NCBI RefSeq assembly: GCF_045038405.1
Contig: NZ_CP173660.1
Span: forward strand, 2,542,001-2,606,000
Source: Sellimonas caecigallum
GTDB taxonomy: Bacteria > Bacillota > Clostridia > Lachnospirales > Lachnospiraceae
Direction: 5' to 3'
DNA length: 64,000 bases
This document shows positions 54,927 through 62,636 of this stretch, in pieces. Within the stretch, counting starts at the first letter, position 1; every line of letters starts with the position of its first letter. Both the position numbers and the translations under genes were made by a program. The notes beneath the pieces are model-generated. The model made no database searches. It was given only the letters and a program-made list of their open reading frames with translations, and was not told the DNA's origin.

Positions 54927-54973
54927 AACAGTAAAGAACAGTTGACAACAGTTATATACTGTTCTATACTGTT
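54927..54973 (+). promoter_or_regulatory. Promoter with phased operator half-sites, YtrA-type operon
   Basis: A near-consensus promoter, TTGACA (54942-54947), 17-bp spacer, TATACT (54965-54970), is covered by five 6-bp half-sites. Direct AACAGT copies start at 54927, 54937 and 54947, exactly 10 bp apart. Inverted ACTGTT copies start at 54958 and 54968, also 10 bp apart. The inner and outer pairs are symmetric about 54955. This fits cooperative repressor binding along one helix face by the GntR-type protein encoded next. Confidence 0.8.
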
Positions 54974-54993
54974 TATAAGAAGGGGGTTTGATA

Positions 54994-55365
54994 ATGAAAC
55001 TGATCATTAACACTTCCTCAATGGTTCCAATTTACGAACAGATCATAGATCAGATCAAAGCGATGATCCTGAATCACACGCTTCAGGAAAATGAGATTCT
55101 TCCATCTGTTCGTGCGTTGTCAAAAGAACTGAAGATCAGCGCCCTCACTGTGAAGAAAGCGTACGATAATCTGGAACAGGAGGGATTTACGGTCACAGTT
55201 CACGGGAAAGGAACGTTTGTGGCAGCAGCCAATACCGAATTGATGAAAGAGGAACAGAGAAAAGAAGTGGAAGCCGAATTTGAACTGGCCATTCAAAAAG
55301 GCAGACGGTATGGCATGGACGACGAGGAATTGAAAGAAATATTTGCACTCATTTTGGAGGAATAG
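54994..55365 (+). CDS. GntR family regulator, YtrA subfamily
   Basis: The 123-residue protein has a GntR winged helix (YEQIIDQIKAMILNHTLQENEILPSVRALSKELKISALTVKKAYDNLEQEGF) followed by only about 50 residues of C-terminal dimerisation domain, the mark of the small YtrA subfamily. These usually repress an adjacent ABC-transporter operon, as expected here. The ATG at 54994 follows AAGGGGG. The stop lies 3 nt before the ATPase gene. Confidence 0.93.
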   Translation: MKLIINTSSMVPIYEQIIDQIKAMILNHTLQENEILPSVRALSKELKISALTVKKAYDNLEQEGFTVTVHGKGTFVAAANTELMKEEQRKEVEAEFELAIQKGRRYGMDDEELKEIFALILEE

Positions 55366-55368
55366 GCT

Positions 55369-56220
55369 ATGTTGAAGATGAAAAATGTGAAAAAGAATTA
55401 TGGAAATTTTCAGCTTGACTGTACACTGGAAGTGCCGGACGGATGTATTACCGGTCTGATAGGGGAAAATGGCGCAGGGAAAAGTACAACATTTAAAGCT
55501 ATTGAAAAATTGATTTTTATCGACAGCGGAGAAATAGAAGTGTTTGGAAAACGCCATACGGAGATGACACTGGAAGACAAAGAGAAGATGGGAATCGTGC
55601 TTTCCGGAAGTATGTTCAGTGAGATTTTGAGCGGGAAAGAGATCATTCGGATCATGGACAGCATGTACCGTAATTTCAGGAAAGATCGTTTTGTAAACCT
55701 GTGCGGGAAGTTGTCAATTCCACTGGATCAGAAGATCAAAGGATTTTCTTCCGGTATGAAGGCGAAGCTAAAAGTCGCCGCCGCGCTGAGTCACGAGGCA
55801 AAATTTCTCATACTGGATGAACCGACGGCGGGACTGGATGTGGTGGCAAGAGATGAACTTTTAAATCTTCTCCGTGAATACATGGAAGAGGACGCCGGAC
55901 GCTCTATTTTAATCAGCTCCCATATAGCAGGGGATTTGGAAGGACTGTGTGATGATCTCTATATGATACACAATGGAAAGATCATTCTGCATGAAGAGAC
56001 AGATATTCTGCTCTCCAATTACGGATTGTTAAAGGCGGACGAAGAACAGTTTCGCAAACTTGACAAATCCTATCTTCTGCGGGTAAAGAAGGAGCACTAC
56101 GGCTACAGCTGTATGACAGACCAGATTCGATTTTACAGAGAAAACTATCCGGATATGGTCATCGAAAAAAGCGGTATCGATGATGTAATCATGATGACGA
56201 TCAAGGGGGAAGAAATATGA
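55369..56220 (+). CDS. ABC transporter ATP-binding protein
   Basis: The 283-residue protein has Walker A LIGENGAGKST (about 31-41), signature FSSGMKAKLKVAAALSHEA (about 125), and Walker B LILDEPTAGLD (about 145). The signature is SSGM, a common variant of SGGQ in this exporter subfamily. The C-terminal extension after about residue 210 is typical of the YtrB-like group. It overlaps the permease gene by 4 nt. Substrate unknown; YtrA-type operons are often induced by envelope-active antibiotics. Confidence 0.9.
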   Translation: MLKMKNVKKNYGNFQLDCTLEVPDGCITGLIGENGAGKSTTFKAIEKLIFIDSGEIEVFGKRHTEMTLEDKEKMGIVLSGSMFSEILSGKEIIRIMDSMYRNFRKDRFVNLCGKLSIPLDQKIKGFSSGMKAKLKVAAALSHEAKFLILDEPTAGLDVVARDELLNLLREYMEEDAGRSILISSHIAGDLEGLCDDLYMIHNGKIILHEETDILLSNYGLLKADEEQFRKLDKSYLLRVKKEHYGYSCMTDQIRFYRENYPDMVIEKSGIDDVIMMTIKGEEI

Positions 56221-56894
56221 AAGGATTATTGGTAAAAGATTGGTATCAACTAAAAGAGATCAAACGGCTTATTGTAGTCATGGTGCTGGTATGTTTCTTT
56301 CTGTTTATCGGAAATGGGGGCGAAGGAAATTCCATCTCTTTTATTTTCGGATATCTGATGATCATGATGTCCATGATGGCTGTCATGACGATAGGGTACG
56401 ATGAGATGAACAATGGTTTTCCATTTCTCATGACATTCCCGGTAACACGGAAGCAGTACGTAATAGAAAAGTATATACTTGGAATTCTTCTTCTGCTGCT
56501 GGGGTGGATCTTCGGGATGGTACTTAGTATAGGAAATGAGATGCTCAATACGCCAAAAGCAGAAAGCCCTTTGGTCATCCTGCTTCAGGGAGTCATTTTC
56601 TTTGCTGTAGGGCTGCTGTTCATGAGTGTTTCTATGCCGATTCAGCTGAAAATGGGCGGGGAAAAGGGCCGGATCGTAGCTGTTCTGATCCTGATGGCCC
56701 TTACCGTCGCTTTTGTCCTTGGAGGCAGAGTGCTGGGAAAAGCGGCGCCAGAAGTGCTTCAAAAAATTCTGAAGAATATGAATGTCTTCATGTCCGGAAA
56801 CTTTTTTATACCGGTTGTCGCAGCGGTGGCAGCACTGTTCGTCATTTTATCTGCGTTCATTTCGGTCCGTATTATGGAGAAAAAAGAGTTTTAA
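56217..56894 (+). CDS. ABC-2 type permease
   Basis: The 225-residue protein has about six membrane helices (LIVVMVLVCFFLFIG near the start, FIPVVAAVAALFVILSAF near the end) and a YDEMNNGFPFLMTFPVTRKQYVIEKY motif characteristic of ABC2-membrane proteins paired with YtrA regulators. It completes the regulator-ATPase-permease operon. Confidence 0.88.
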   Translation: MKGLLVKDWYQLKEIKRLIVVMVLVCFFLFIGNGGEGNSISFIFGYLMIMMSMMAVMTIGYDEMNNGFPFLMTFPVTRKQYVIEKYILGILLLLLGWIFGMVLSIGNEMLNTPKAESPLVILLQGVIFFAVGLLFMSVSMPIQLKMGGEKGRIVAVLILMALTVAFVLGGRVLGKAAPEVLQKILKNMNVFMSGNFFIPVVAAVAALFVILSAFISVRIMEKKEF

Positions 56895-56913
56895 CCGTGT
56901 TTTGATGCTTGTT

Positions 56914-57372
56914 TTACCCTTTCGTGTTTTCTGAATTGCTGATCCGAAGCTCCTGTTTTCTTACATTTTTTTGGATCAGCTGATACAAAATCGTTGTGAG
57001 CGGAACACCGATCAGCATACCCCAGATACCCATAATCCCGCTACCGACACTGATCGCCACTAATACCCAGATTCCGGGCAGCCCGATTTTTCGGCCTACG
57101 ACCCGCAGATAGATCACGTTGCCTTCAAACTGCTGCAATACAATGAGAAAAACAAGGAACAGGAGTGCTTTTCCTGGAGAAATAAACAACAGGAGAAGCA
57201 CGCCGATCGCGCCGCCGATATAGGCTCCCAGTATCAGTACAAGGGCAGTAAATGTGATGACTACACTGATAAGCCCGGCGTAGTCCAGGTTTAGTACTGT
57301 CATCCCACAAAAGCATAGAACACCGAGGATGAAGGCTTCTTTGCACTGCCCGGCAATGTAATCTTCAAACAC
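56914..57372 (-). pseudogene. AI-2E family transporter, C-terminal remnant
   Basis: The 152-residue reading frame matches only the C-terminal half of AI-2E (YdbI/PerM-like) transporters, which are normally 350-400 residues. It starts within the family motif VFEDYIAGQCKEAFILGVLCF and continues through GGAIGVLLLLFISPGKALLFL, LQQFEGNVIYLRVVGRKIGLPGIWVL and IGVPLTTILYQLIQKN to the normal end. The N-terminal half is missing; after about position 57400 the sequence belongs to a different, plus-strand reading frame. A truncated, non-functional gene is likely. Confidence 0.8.
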
Positions 57373-57380
57373 CTGGATGA

Positions 57381-57937
57381 TTGTCTGAAGCAGAGATTTT
57401 ACCGGTGCGTGGAACTTATGTGCTGAAATTAGAGGAAGGCAATCTGATGAAACTGGCCGAGATACTGAAGAAAAATGCGGAATGTGCTTTTTGCGTTCTG
57501 CTTGGACATACAGAAATATCAGATTTGTTTCTTGAGACAGTCAGGAAAATTGGGAATGCACTGATATCCGTTCGGGAAAATAAAGAAGCCGGCAGAATTT
57601 GCAGACAGATGCACGAAAAAGGGCTTCTCTACGGTGTACATGCCGACTATGGAACAGGGAACAGAGAGGAAATTTTAAATGACTCATGGCTAAAAAGGCA
57701 GCTGCCCCTCCATCCCCACTTTGTTTTTTGCAGGCAGACAAATCTGTGAGTGAGGACGAGAAAGATGAGATTTATGAACACATTGTGTCTGTCAGAATGA
57801 ACCAGAGGTATCCGATATTTTATATGGAACTTGAGAAAGATCAACAAATGATAGGGCAGATGTTTGCTGATGAGCCTCAATGCAGGAAGCAGAAAAACAA
57901 AACATCAGATAAAACAATGCTGGAGAGATTAGTATGA
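57381..57937 (+). pseudogene. Unrecognised gene, frameshifted fragment
   Basis: Two overlapping frames join into one protein if one T is added to the T run at about 57722-57728. Frame one ends HPHFVFCRQTNL* and frame two continues ADKSVSEDEKDEIYEHIVSVRMNQRYPIFYMELEKDQQMI, which reads like a conserved protein. I cannot name the family. The 5' part begins at the truncated AI-2E gene, so the N terminus is probably lost as well. A real programmed frameshift is less likely than decay. Confidence 0.5.
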
Positions 57938-58156
57938 ATTTTCTCTACATACTATTTTCAGGCTCTCATGAAACCGCAGGCGGCATTTGTTGTTTCCATT
58001 TCACGCGGGCTGGTCATCAGCGGAATCCTGATTTTACTCCTCCCGATTGCCGCAGGGGCATCTTCTCTATGGTTTGCAATGCCTCTAACGGAACTGATGA
58101 CAGCTGTTTATGTGGTATGTATGCTCATCCGGTATACAAGGCAGTTGCCAGAATAA
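57938..58156 (+). pseudogene. MATE transporter C-terminal remnant
   Basis: After a stop at 57935-57937 the same frame continues as IFSTYYFQALMKPQAAFVVSISRG, then two hydrophobic helices and LWFAMPLTELMTAVYVVCML. These are the last 70 or so residues of a MATE-type protein. No start codon or N-terminal part is present. Confidence 0.7.
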
Positions 58157-58159
58157 AAA

Positions 58160-58498
58160 TTATGAAAGAATTTCATCTGTAAGATCAGGCGGACACTGGT
58201 CGCACACATGCTTTGATACGCCGATAATCGTCTTTTTGAGAAAAAGAGCAAATTGCTGAGGCTGGATGCAGTCTTTTGTTGTGATCCATTTTTTAAATGA
58301 ACAAACAATGGCGTCGGTGTAAAATTCGGCATATGGATGTACCGATTTTTCCCCGAATATTCCGGAAAGATCTTCAGACAAAATATTGAATATAACAGAG
58401 GAAAAATATTCCGCAAAGGAGTTCTGCCCTTCGATGCGGAATGTTTTTTTATAATTTTCTACATTTCTGATCTCCTCTGTAAGTAACAGCAAAATCAT
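58160..58498 (-). pseudogene. TetR family regulator, C-terminal remnant
   Basis: The 112-residue frame resembles the ligand-binding domain of TetR/AcrR proteins: YKKTFRIEGQNSFAEYFSSV and YAEFYTDAIVCSFKKWITT. The helix-turn-helix normally in the first 50 residues is missing, and the sequence upstream does not encode one in any frame I checked. It lies next to the MATE remnant on the opposite strand, so the two may once have been a divergent or adjacent regulator-pump pair. Confidence 0.65.
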
Positions 58499-58587
58499 AT
58501 TGCTTGTATGAATGGATCATATTATATTTTATCTTAAGAGAAGAAGAGGAGAATGTCATTGGACACGGATGGGAAAATGGGGGAATT

Positions 58588-58616
58588 TTGGACAATTCTG
58601 CAAAATTGTGTATCAA
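58588..58616 (+). promoter_or_regulatory. Candidate promoter of the MGMT-family gene
   Basis: TTGGAC at 58588-58593 and TATCAA at 58611-58616, 17 bp apart, about 37 bp before the start codon. Confidence 0.4.
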
Positions 58617-58652
58617 TAGGATTCTAAATAACAAAAAGAGGAGACAGAGAGC

Positions 58653-58949
58653 GTGAAAGAAGACCTGATTTATGAGATCCTTTCGGTCGTAGAAGAGATA
58701 CCGCAAGGGAATGTGGCGACTTACGGGCAGATTGCAAGGCTGATCGGAAGAGAGAAAAATGCAAGGCTTGTCGGTAAAGCCCTCAGCGTGGCCCAGTATT
58801 ATGGAGACTACCCCTGTCACAGAGTTGTAAATCATGCAGGAAGACTTGTTCCGGGATGGAAGGAACAGGGGGAGCTCCTGAAAGAAGAAGGTGTACCGTT
58901 TCGGGACAGTACACATGTGGATATAAAAAAATGTATATGGGACTGTTAG
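58653..58949 (+). CDS. MGMT family DNA-binding protein (alkyltransferase-like size)
   Basis: The 98-residue protein contains only the C-terminal domain of O6-methylguanine methyltransferases: IPQGNVATYGQIARLIG and YGDYPCHRVVNHAGRL. The PCHRV motif keeps the acceptor Cys, unlike most short alkyltransferase-like proteins, where it is Trp or Ala. It may repair O6-alkylguanine or flag it for excision. The start is a GTG after GAGGAGACAG. Confidence 0.85.
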   Translation: MKEDLIYEILSVVEEIPQGNVATYGQIARLIGREKNARLVGKALSVAQYYGDYPCHRVVNHAGRLVPGWKEQGELLKEEGVPFRDSTHVDIKKCIWDC

Positions 58950-58958
58950 GAGGATGTC

Positions 58959-60017
58959 TTATTTCTCTCGTAAAACCACGGCTTTGGAAGCACTTCGGCG
59001 GCGTTCATCGCTTAGTTTGGCGTAATGTTTCTTTGTGGTATTGACGTCGGCATGACCGAGTACATCTGCTACCAGATAGATGTCTCCGGTTTCACGGTAC
59101 AGGGCAGTGCCATAGGTACTGCGAAGCTTATGCGGAGTAATGGTTTTCACAGAGACAGCAGAGCAGTATTTCTTTACCATTTTTTCCACAGCATCGATGC
59201 TGATCCGCTTTTTCTGACCGGAAAGAAATAGTGCATCTTCATGGCCGGAGAGGGGAGTGATGCCGTTTCTCTGGAGCTCCAGATATTCTTTCAGTGCCTT
59301 TTCCACTTCCTCGCCGAAGTAGACGATCATTTCATTTCCACCTTTCCGGATGATCCGGATGCCGTTATTTTTAAAATCTACATCCTGAATGTTCAGCCCA
59401 ACCAGCTCAGAAACTCGAACGCCTGTTCCGAGCAGGAGAGTAACGATTGCGATATCACGGTATTTCTGTTTTTGATAATGATACAGCTTCACACCGGTCA
59501 GATCATTTCCATAATTTTCAATATAATCCAGAAGTGCTGCAACTTCATCGGTATCTAACTGGATGATCGCTTTTTCCTTGATTTTCGGCATATCGACAAG
59601 ACGAACAGGATTATTGCTTAAAAGTTCCCGTTTGCAAAGGTAGTCATAAAAACTTCTAAGGCAAGACATTTTCCTGGCAATTCCGGTACGGGAATTGGTT
59701 TCAGTCCGGTTGTCAGGCGTGCGGTAGGCTTTGAGATATTCTTCAAATTCTTCGAAGTCTACGGGTTTTAGCATAGCAAGATCCTGAAGAGAAATCTCGG
59801 AAAGCGGTTTGTCATGAAGCGAAGGATTGGTTTCTTGAAGAAAACGGAAAAACACACGCAGATCATACGCGTATGACAATCTGGTTTTATCAGATGTCGT
59901 AGGTTCCTTGGCCCGGAAATATTCCTTTACGTAAGGAGGAAGTTCCGATAAGAATTCACGAAGCCGTACAGTATTTTCAATTTTTACTTGTTCACGGTAG
60001 GAAACAGGTTTTGCCAT
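58959..60017 (-). CDS. Tyrosine recombinase, XerS-like
   Basis: The 352-residue recombinase has an N-terminal SAM-like domain (LSELPPYVKEYFRAKEPTTSDKT) and a catalytic domain with R (GTGVRVSELVG), K (RIIRKGGNEM), HxxR (TPHKLRST), H (VLGHADVNT) and Tyr (KKHYAKLSD, about residue 328). The length and the PPYVKEYF start are like XerS of streptococci, the single recombinase that resolves chromosome dimers. A phage integrase is less likely since no phage genes are near. The ATG at 60017 follows TTGGAGG. Confidence 0.8.
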   Translation of the reverse strand: MAKPVSYREQVKIENTVRLREFLSELPPYVKEYFRAKEPTTSDKTRLSYAYDLRVFFRFLQETNPSLHDKPLSEISLQDLAMLKPVDFEEFEEYLKAYRTPDNRTETNSRTGIARKMSCLRSFYDYLCKRELLSNNPVRLVDMPKIKEKAIIQLDTDEVAALLDYIENYGNDLTGVKLYHYQKQKYRDIAIVTLLLGTGVRVSELVGLNIQDVDFKNNGIRIIRKGGNEMIVYFGEEVEKALKEYLELQRNGITPLSGHEDALFLSGQKKRISIDAVEKMVKKYCSAVSVKTITPHKLRSTYGTALYRETGDIYLVADVLGHADVNTTKKHYAKLSDERRRSASKAVVLREK

Positions 60018-60093
60018 AAAATATACCTCCAAAATGATGTCTGTATGAATCAGTCCAAAATATGGTTTCTGAGAGTAGTTTAACATAAAACAA

Positions 60094-60122
60094 TGGAAAT
60101 TACCATACTTTTTCGGATAAAT
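60094..60122. other. Possible dif-like recombination site next to the XerS-like gene
   Basis: On the minus strand this reads TTATCCGAAAAAGTATGG followed by TAATTTCC. From memory, the streptococcal XerS site has TTTTCCGAAAAACTAT with an AATTTTC right arm, so most of the left arm agrees while the right arm is shifted by two bases. In streptococci and lactococci the site also sits next to xerS. The match has not been checked by alignment. Confidence 0.35.
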
Positions 60123-60192
60123 CTGTATTTGTCCGCTAAACTATTTTCAGAGATAAACTGCTGTTTTGACAGATACAAAACAATAAATACAG

Positions 60193-60245
60193 AAAAAAGT
60201 CATGAAAACCTTCTGTGCAAAATATGCAAGGCTCTCATGACTTTT
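60193..60245. terminator. Bidirectional terminator-like hairpin
   Basis: AAAAGTCATGA at 60195-60205 pairs with TCATGACTTTT at 60235-60245, with inner CCTT/AAGG. T runs exist on both strands. It lies beyond the M16C remnant, whose original terminator it may be. Confidence 0.75.
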
Positions 60246-60272
60246 CCCGTGTTCTCTCCAACTTTATTTATT

Positions 60273-60480
60273 TCAGCCCCCGCAAACATCTTCCTGTTCG
60301 AGGAGGTCTTTACAGGTGTCGAGCATATTCTGGCTTCCCAAAGCACACAGCGACAGCTGCTCGCAAAGTTTACTTAACTGTTCGGAAAATTTGCGTAAGT
60401 CTTCGTTGGTTGTACGTAAAACTTGGCTGTGAATTGCCTGTTGCTCTTCCTCTGTTACTTCAGAACAGAAAAAGCCAGCT
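60273..60480 (-). pseudogene. M16C (insulinase-like) peptidase, C-terminal remnant
   Basis: A 68-codon frame without a start reads SEVTEEEQQAIHSQVLRTT, NEDLRKFSEQLSKLCEQ, then CALGSQNMLDTCKDLLE to a stop. This is the very end of M16C/PreP-like zinc peptidases, normally about 970 residues. The frame is closed by a stop immediately upstream, where the DUF1893 terminator begins. The remainder is not in the window. Confidence 0.6.
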
Positions 60481-60490
60481 TACGCTGACT
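60469..60490 (-). terminator. Terminator of the DUF1893 gene
   Basis: On the minus strand GTCAGC and GCTGGC pair across a GTAA loop, followed by TTTTTC. Confidence 0.7.
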
Positions 60491-60514
60491 CTTTTGATAG
60501 TGTTCACAATCCCA

Positions 60515-60943
60515 TCAACTGGGATTTTCGATTTCTTTTAATTTTCTGCAGACTGCATCATATGCAAGATATGGATCTTCTATCTCCCGGACTGTCTCTT
60601 CCATTGGACAAAATCCGGTGTTTGTCCGATTTCTTATGGCAGGAGTTTCTGTGCCGCATGTGAAAGGAATGCCGTTTTTATGAAGAACTTCAGAAGCGGC
60701 CTTGCTTATGACAATAGCGTAGACTTCTTTTACTCCAAGAAGCACATACAATAGCGCTGCTGCTTTTCCAACCACTTTGTCTGCCACGGAAAAATCATGT
60801 ACATTACGCTTGGTGTCAATCAGCCTAAGCAGAGGCTTTACTCCGCGTTCTGTACTTGTGATATAGGAGTCTCCTTTACAAAATACGCAGGTATAACTAC
60901 CTTCTTTTAACATTTTGGCTGCTGTCTGTGTGTCGTGATGCAT
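60515..60943 (-). CDS. DUF1893 (TM1506-like) protein
   Basis: The 142-residue protein has the family features YTCVFCKGDSYITSTERGVKPLL and DKVVGKAAALLYVLLGVKEVYA, then FTCGTETPAIRNRTNTGFCPME. TM1506-type proteins have a cytidine-deaminase-like fold and an unknown role. A clear AGGAG ribosome site precedes the ATG. It overlaps the tail of the disrupted ABC gene upstream. Confidence 0.82.
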   Translation of the reverse strand: MHHDTQTAAKMLKEGSYTCVFCKGDSYITSTERGVKPLLRLIDTKRNVHDFSVADKVVGKAAALLYVLLGVKEVYAIVISKAASEVLHKNGIPFTCGTETPAIRNRTNTGFCPMEETVREIEDPYLAYDAVCRKLKEIENPS

Positions 60944-62010
60944 CCTTGCTTATCTCCTTCCAGTCTTTTCGCTATTATGCAATTATACAATATATAAATG
61001 ACAAATTGCAAACAATTTCCGATCTTTTCAATCGGCATTGTGGTTTGTTTTCGTTTTATGTAATCTGTCTGCTCCGGAAGATTTTTACAGATCCACAGGC
61101 AAACAACGTTGCAAGGAGAAGGGATGCCATACCGTAGACAGCATAGGTCCATACAGCCTGGTTTCCCGAAGAGAAACATCATGGAAGATCCGATATCATG
61201 GACGGTCTCCACATAGAAATCCGCCATCTCAAGACGCGGAAGTTCATCCATACCTGTTAGATCTTTTACACTGTGCAGTACTCCGTAATCATCTACAAGG
61301 CGTTCCATGACAAAGTCTGTCGCAAGAAAGTCTTCCAATGTTGTGGAAATGTCCTGAGGCCGTCCTTTGTAAAGAAGGCTGCCCTCCTTCATGATAAGGA
61401 TATCAGTGGCAATATGTTCGATATCAGAGACAATGTGAGTAGAAAAAAGGATGATTCGATTTTCGGAAAAATCCTGAATCATATTTCGAAAACGTATCCG
61501 CTCTTTTGGATCAAGCCCTGCTGTCGGTTCATCCAAAATCAGGACAGCAGGATCATTCAGAAACGTCTGAGCGATACCAAGCCGTTGTTTCATCCCACCT
61601 GAAAATGTCTTGATCTTCTTTTTCCCGATATCGGAAAGACCTACCGCTTTTAATAGAGTCCCAGTGCGTGCCGATGCCTCATCAGATGGCAGGTGTTTCA
61701 GGGCAGCTACGTACAAAAGAAAATCCGGTGCTGTCATATTAGGATAATATCCAAAATCCTGAGGAAGGTAGCCGATACGGTTACGGTAGCTGCTCCCTGC
61801 CTGTCGGATATCCATACCGTTATAGGTAATCGAGCCGGACGTCGGGTCCAGGATATCGCAGAGCATCCTCATAAGCGTCGTTTTTCCCGCTCCGTTTGCT
61901 CCGAGAAGTCCGTAGATTCCAGGCGTCAATGTGACACTTAAGTTGTTTACAGCAGTTTTTGATTTGTATTGTTTGGTAAGTTGGTTGATTCGCAATTCCA
62001 GTGCTTCCAT
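60907..62010 (-). CDS. ABC transporter ATP-binding protein with aberrant C-terminal tail
   Basis: Residues 1 to about 225 are a sound exporter ATPase: Walker A LLGANGAGKTT, signature FSGGMKQRLGIAQ, Walker B LILDEPTAGLD. The tail from about residue 275 (FLFGKPGCMDL...) is not family-like. Just there a second frame holds the C-terminal helix of an ABC-2 permease (61056-61178). A deletion has probably fused the two genes out of frame, leaving an ATPase with a nonsense end and no permease. The 367-residue length is the result. Activity is doubtful. Confidence 0.75.
   Translation of the reverse strand: MEALELRINQLTKQYKSKTAVNNLSVTLTPGIYGLLGANGAGKTTLMRMLCDILDPTSGSITYNGMDIRQAGSSYRNRIGYLPQDFGYYPNMTAPDFLLYVAALKHLPSDEASARTGTLLKAVGLSDIGKKKIKTFSGGMKQRLGIAQTFLNDPAVLILDEPTAGLDPKERIRFRNMIQDFSENRIILFSTHIVSDIEHIATDILIMKEGSLLYKGRPQDISTTLEDFLATDFVMERLVDDYGVLHSVKDLTGMDELPRLEMADFYVETVHDIGSSMMFLFGKPGCMDLCCLRYGIPSPCNVVCLWICKNLPEQTDYIKRKQTTMPIEKIGNCLQFVIYILYNCIIAKRLEGDKQGCITTHRQQPKC
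61056..61178 (-). pseudogene. ABC-2 permease C-terminal remnant
   Basis: Immediately after a stop, the frame shifted relative to the ATPase tail reads SGNQAVWTYAVYGMASLLLA, then TLFACGSVKIFRSRQIT and a stop. It looks like the last transmembrane helix of an exporter permease that should follow the ATPase gene. The rest of that gene is deleted. Confidence 0.6.
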
Positions 62011-62051
62011 AACAGGAAAAACGAAAGAATTTTCTTAGAAAAATCAGAAGA

Positions 62052-62636
62052 TCAGAAAAAGAAATCCTTTACTTCATCAAAAGAACGGACAGGCGGCTGG
62101 GATGTCTGATGGGGACCAATCTGCTTTTCCATCCAGACCATATCGTACCAGCGGGAAAACTTATAGCCGCAGCTTATAAATCTTCCAGTAAGCCGAAATC
62201 CCATATGACTGTGGAAGCGCATACTGTCTTCCGTAAGATACGGATCTTCCTCTTTTGGAGCTGCGATACAGGCATACACGTTCAGAATGTTCTGAGCTGC
62301 AAGGACAGACTCCAGTGTTTTATAAAGAGTTTTTCCAAGTCCCTGCCTTCTCCTGTCCTTTTTCAGATAGATGGAGATCTCACAAGACCAGTCATATGCT
62401 GCACGGGTATGGAACGGGCCTGCATAGGCATAGCCGACGATGGTTTCCCCTTCCTCCGCCACGAGGTAAGGATACCGATTTAGTGTCTGTTTGATGCGGC
62501 GCTGAAATTCTGGGATGTCGGGAACATCATACTCAAATGTTACAGCTGTCTCCTTCACATAAGGTGCATAGATCGATATCAGATCTTTTGCATCTCCCGG
62601 AACGGCAGGCCTGATTATCAGGTTATTCGTATACAT
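62052..62636 (-). CDS. GNAT acetyltransferase, phosphinothricin-acetyltransferase-like
   Basis: The 194-residue protein has the acetyl-CoA loop DRRRQGLGKTLYKTL (R/QxxGxG/A) and matches the Pat/Bar/YwnH group: IYAPYVKETAVTFEYDVPD at the N terminus, AYAGPFHTRAAYDWSCEISIYL, then GFRLTGRFISCGYKFSRWYDMVWMEK near the C terminus. These proteins N-acetylate small amines such as methionine sulfone or sulfoximine. The true substrate is unknown. Confidence 0.88.
   Translation of the reverse strand: MYTNNLIIRPAVPGDAKDLISIYAPYVKETAVTFEYDVPDIPEFQRRIKQTLNRYPYLVAEEGETIVGYAYAGPFHTRAAYDWSCEISIYLKKDRRRQGLGKTLYKTLESVLAAQNILNVYACIAAPKEEDPYLTEDSMRFHSHMGFRLTGRFISCGYKFSRWYDMVWMEKQIGPHQTSQPPVRSFDEVKDFFF

Noticed and set aside
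58959..60017. Phage or genomic-island integrase
   Set aside because: There is no tRNA gene, phage gene or direct repeat nearby, and the protein start resembles XerS more than a phage integrase.
60093..60377. Plus-strand frame beside the recombinase gene
   Set aside because: It covers the terminator-like hairpin and is antisense to the M16C remnant; no ribosome site.
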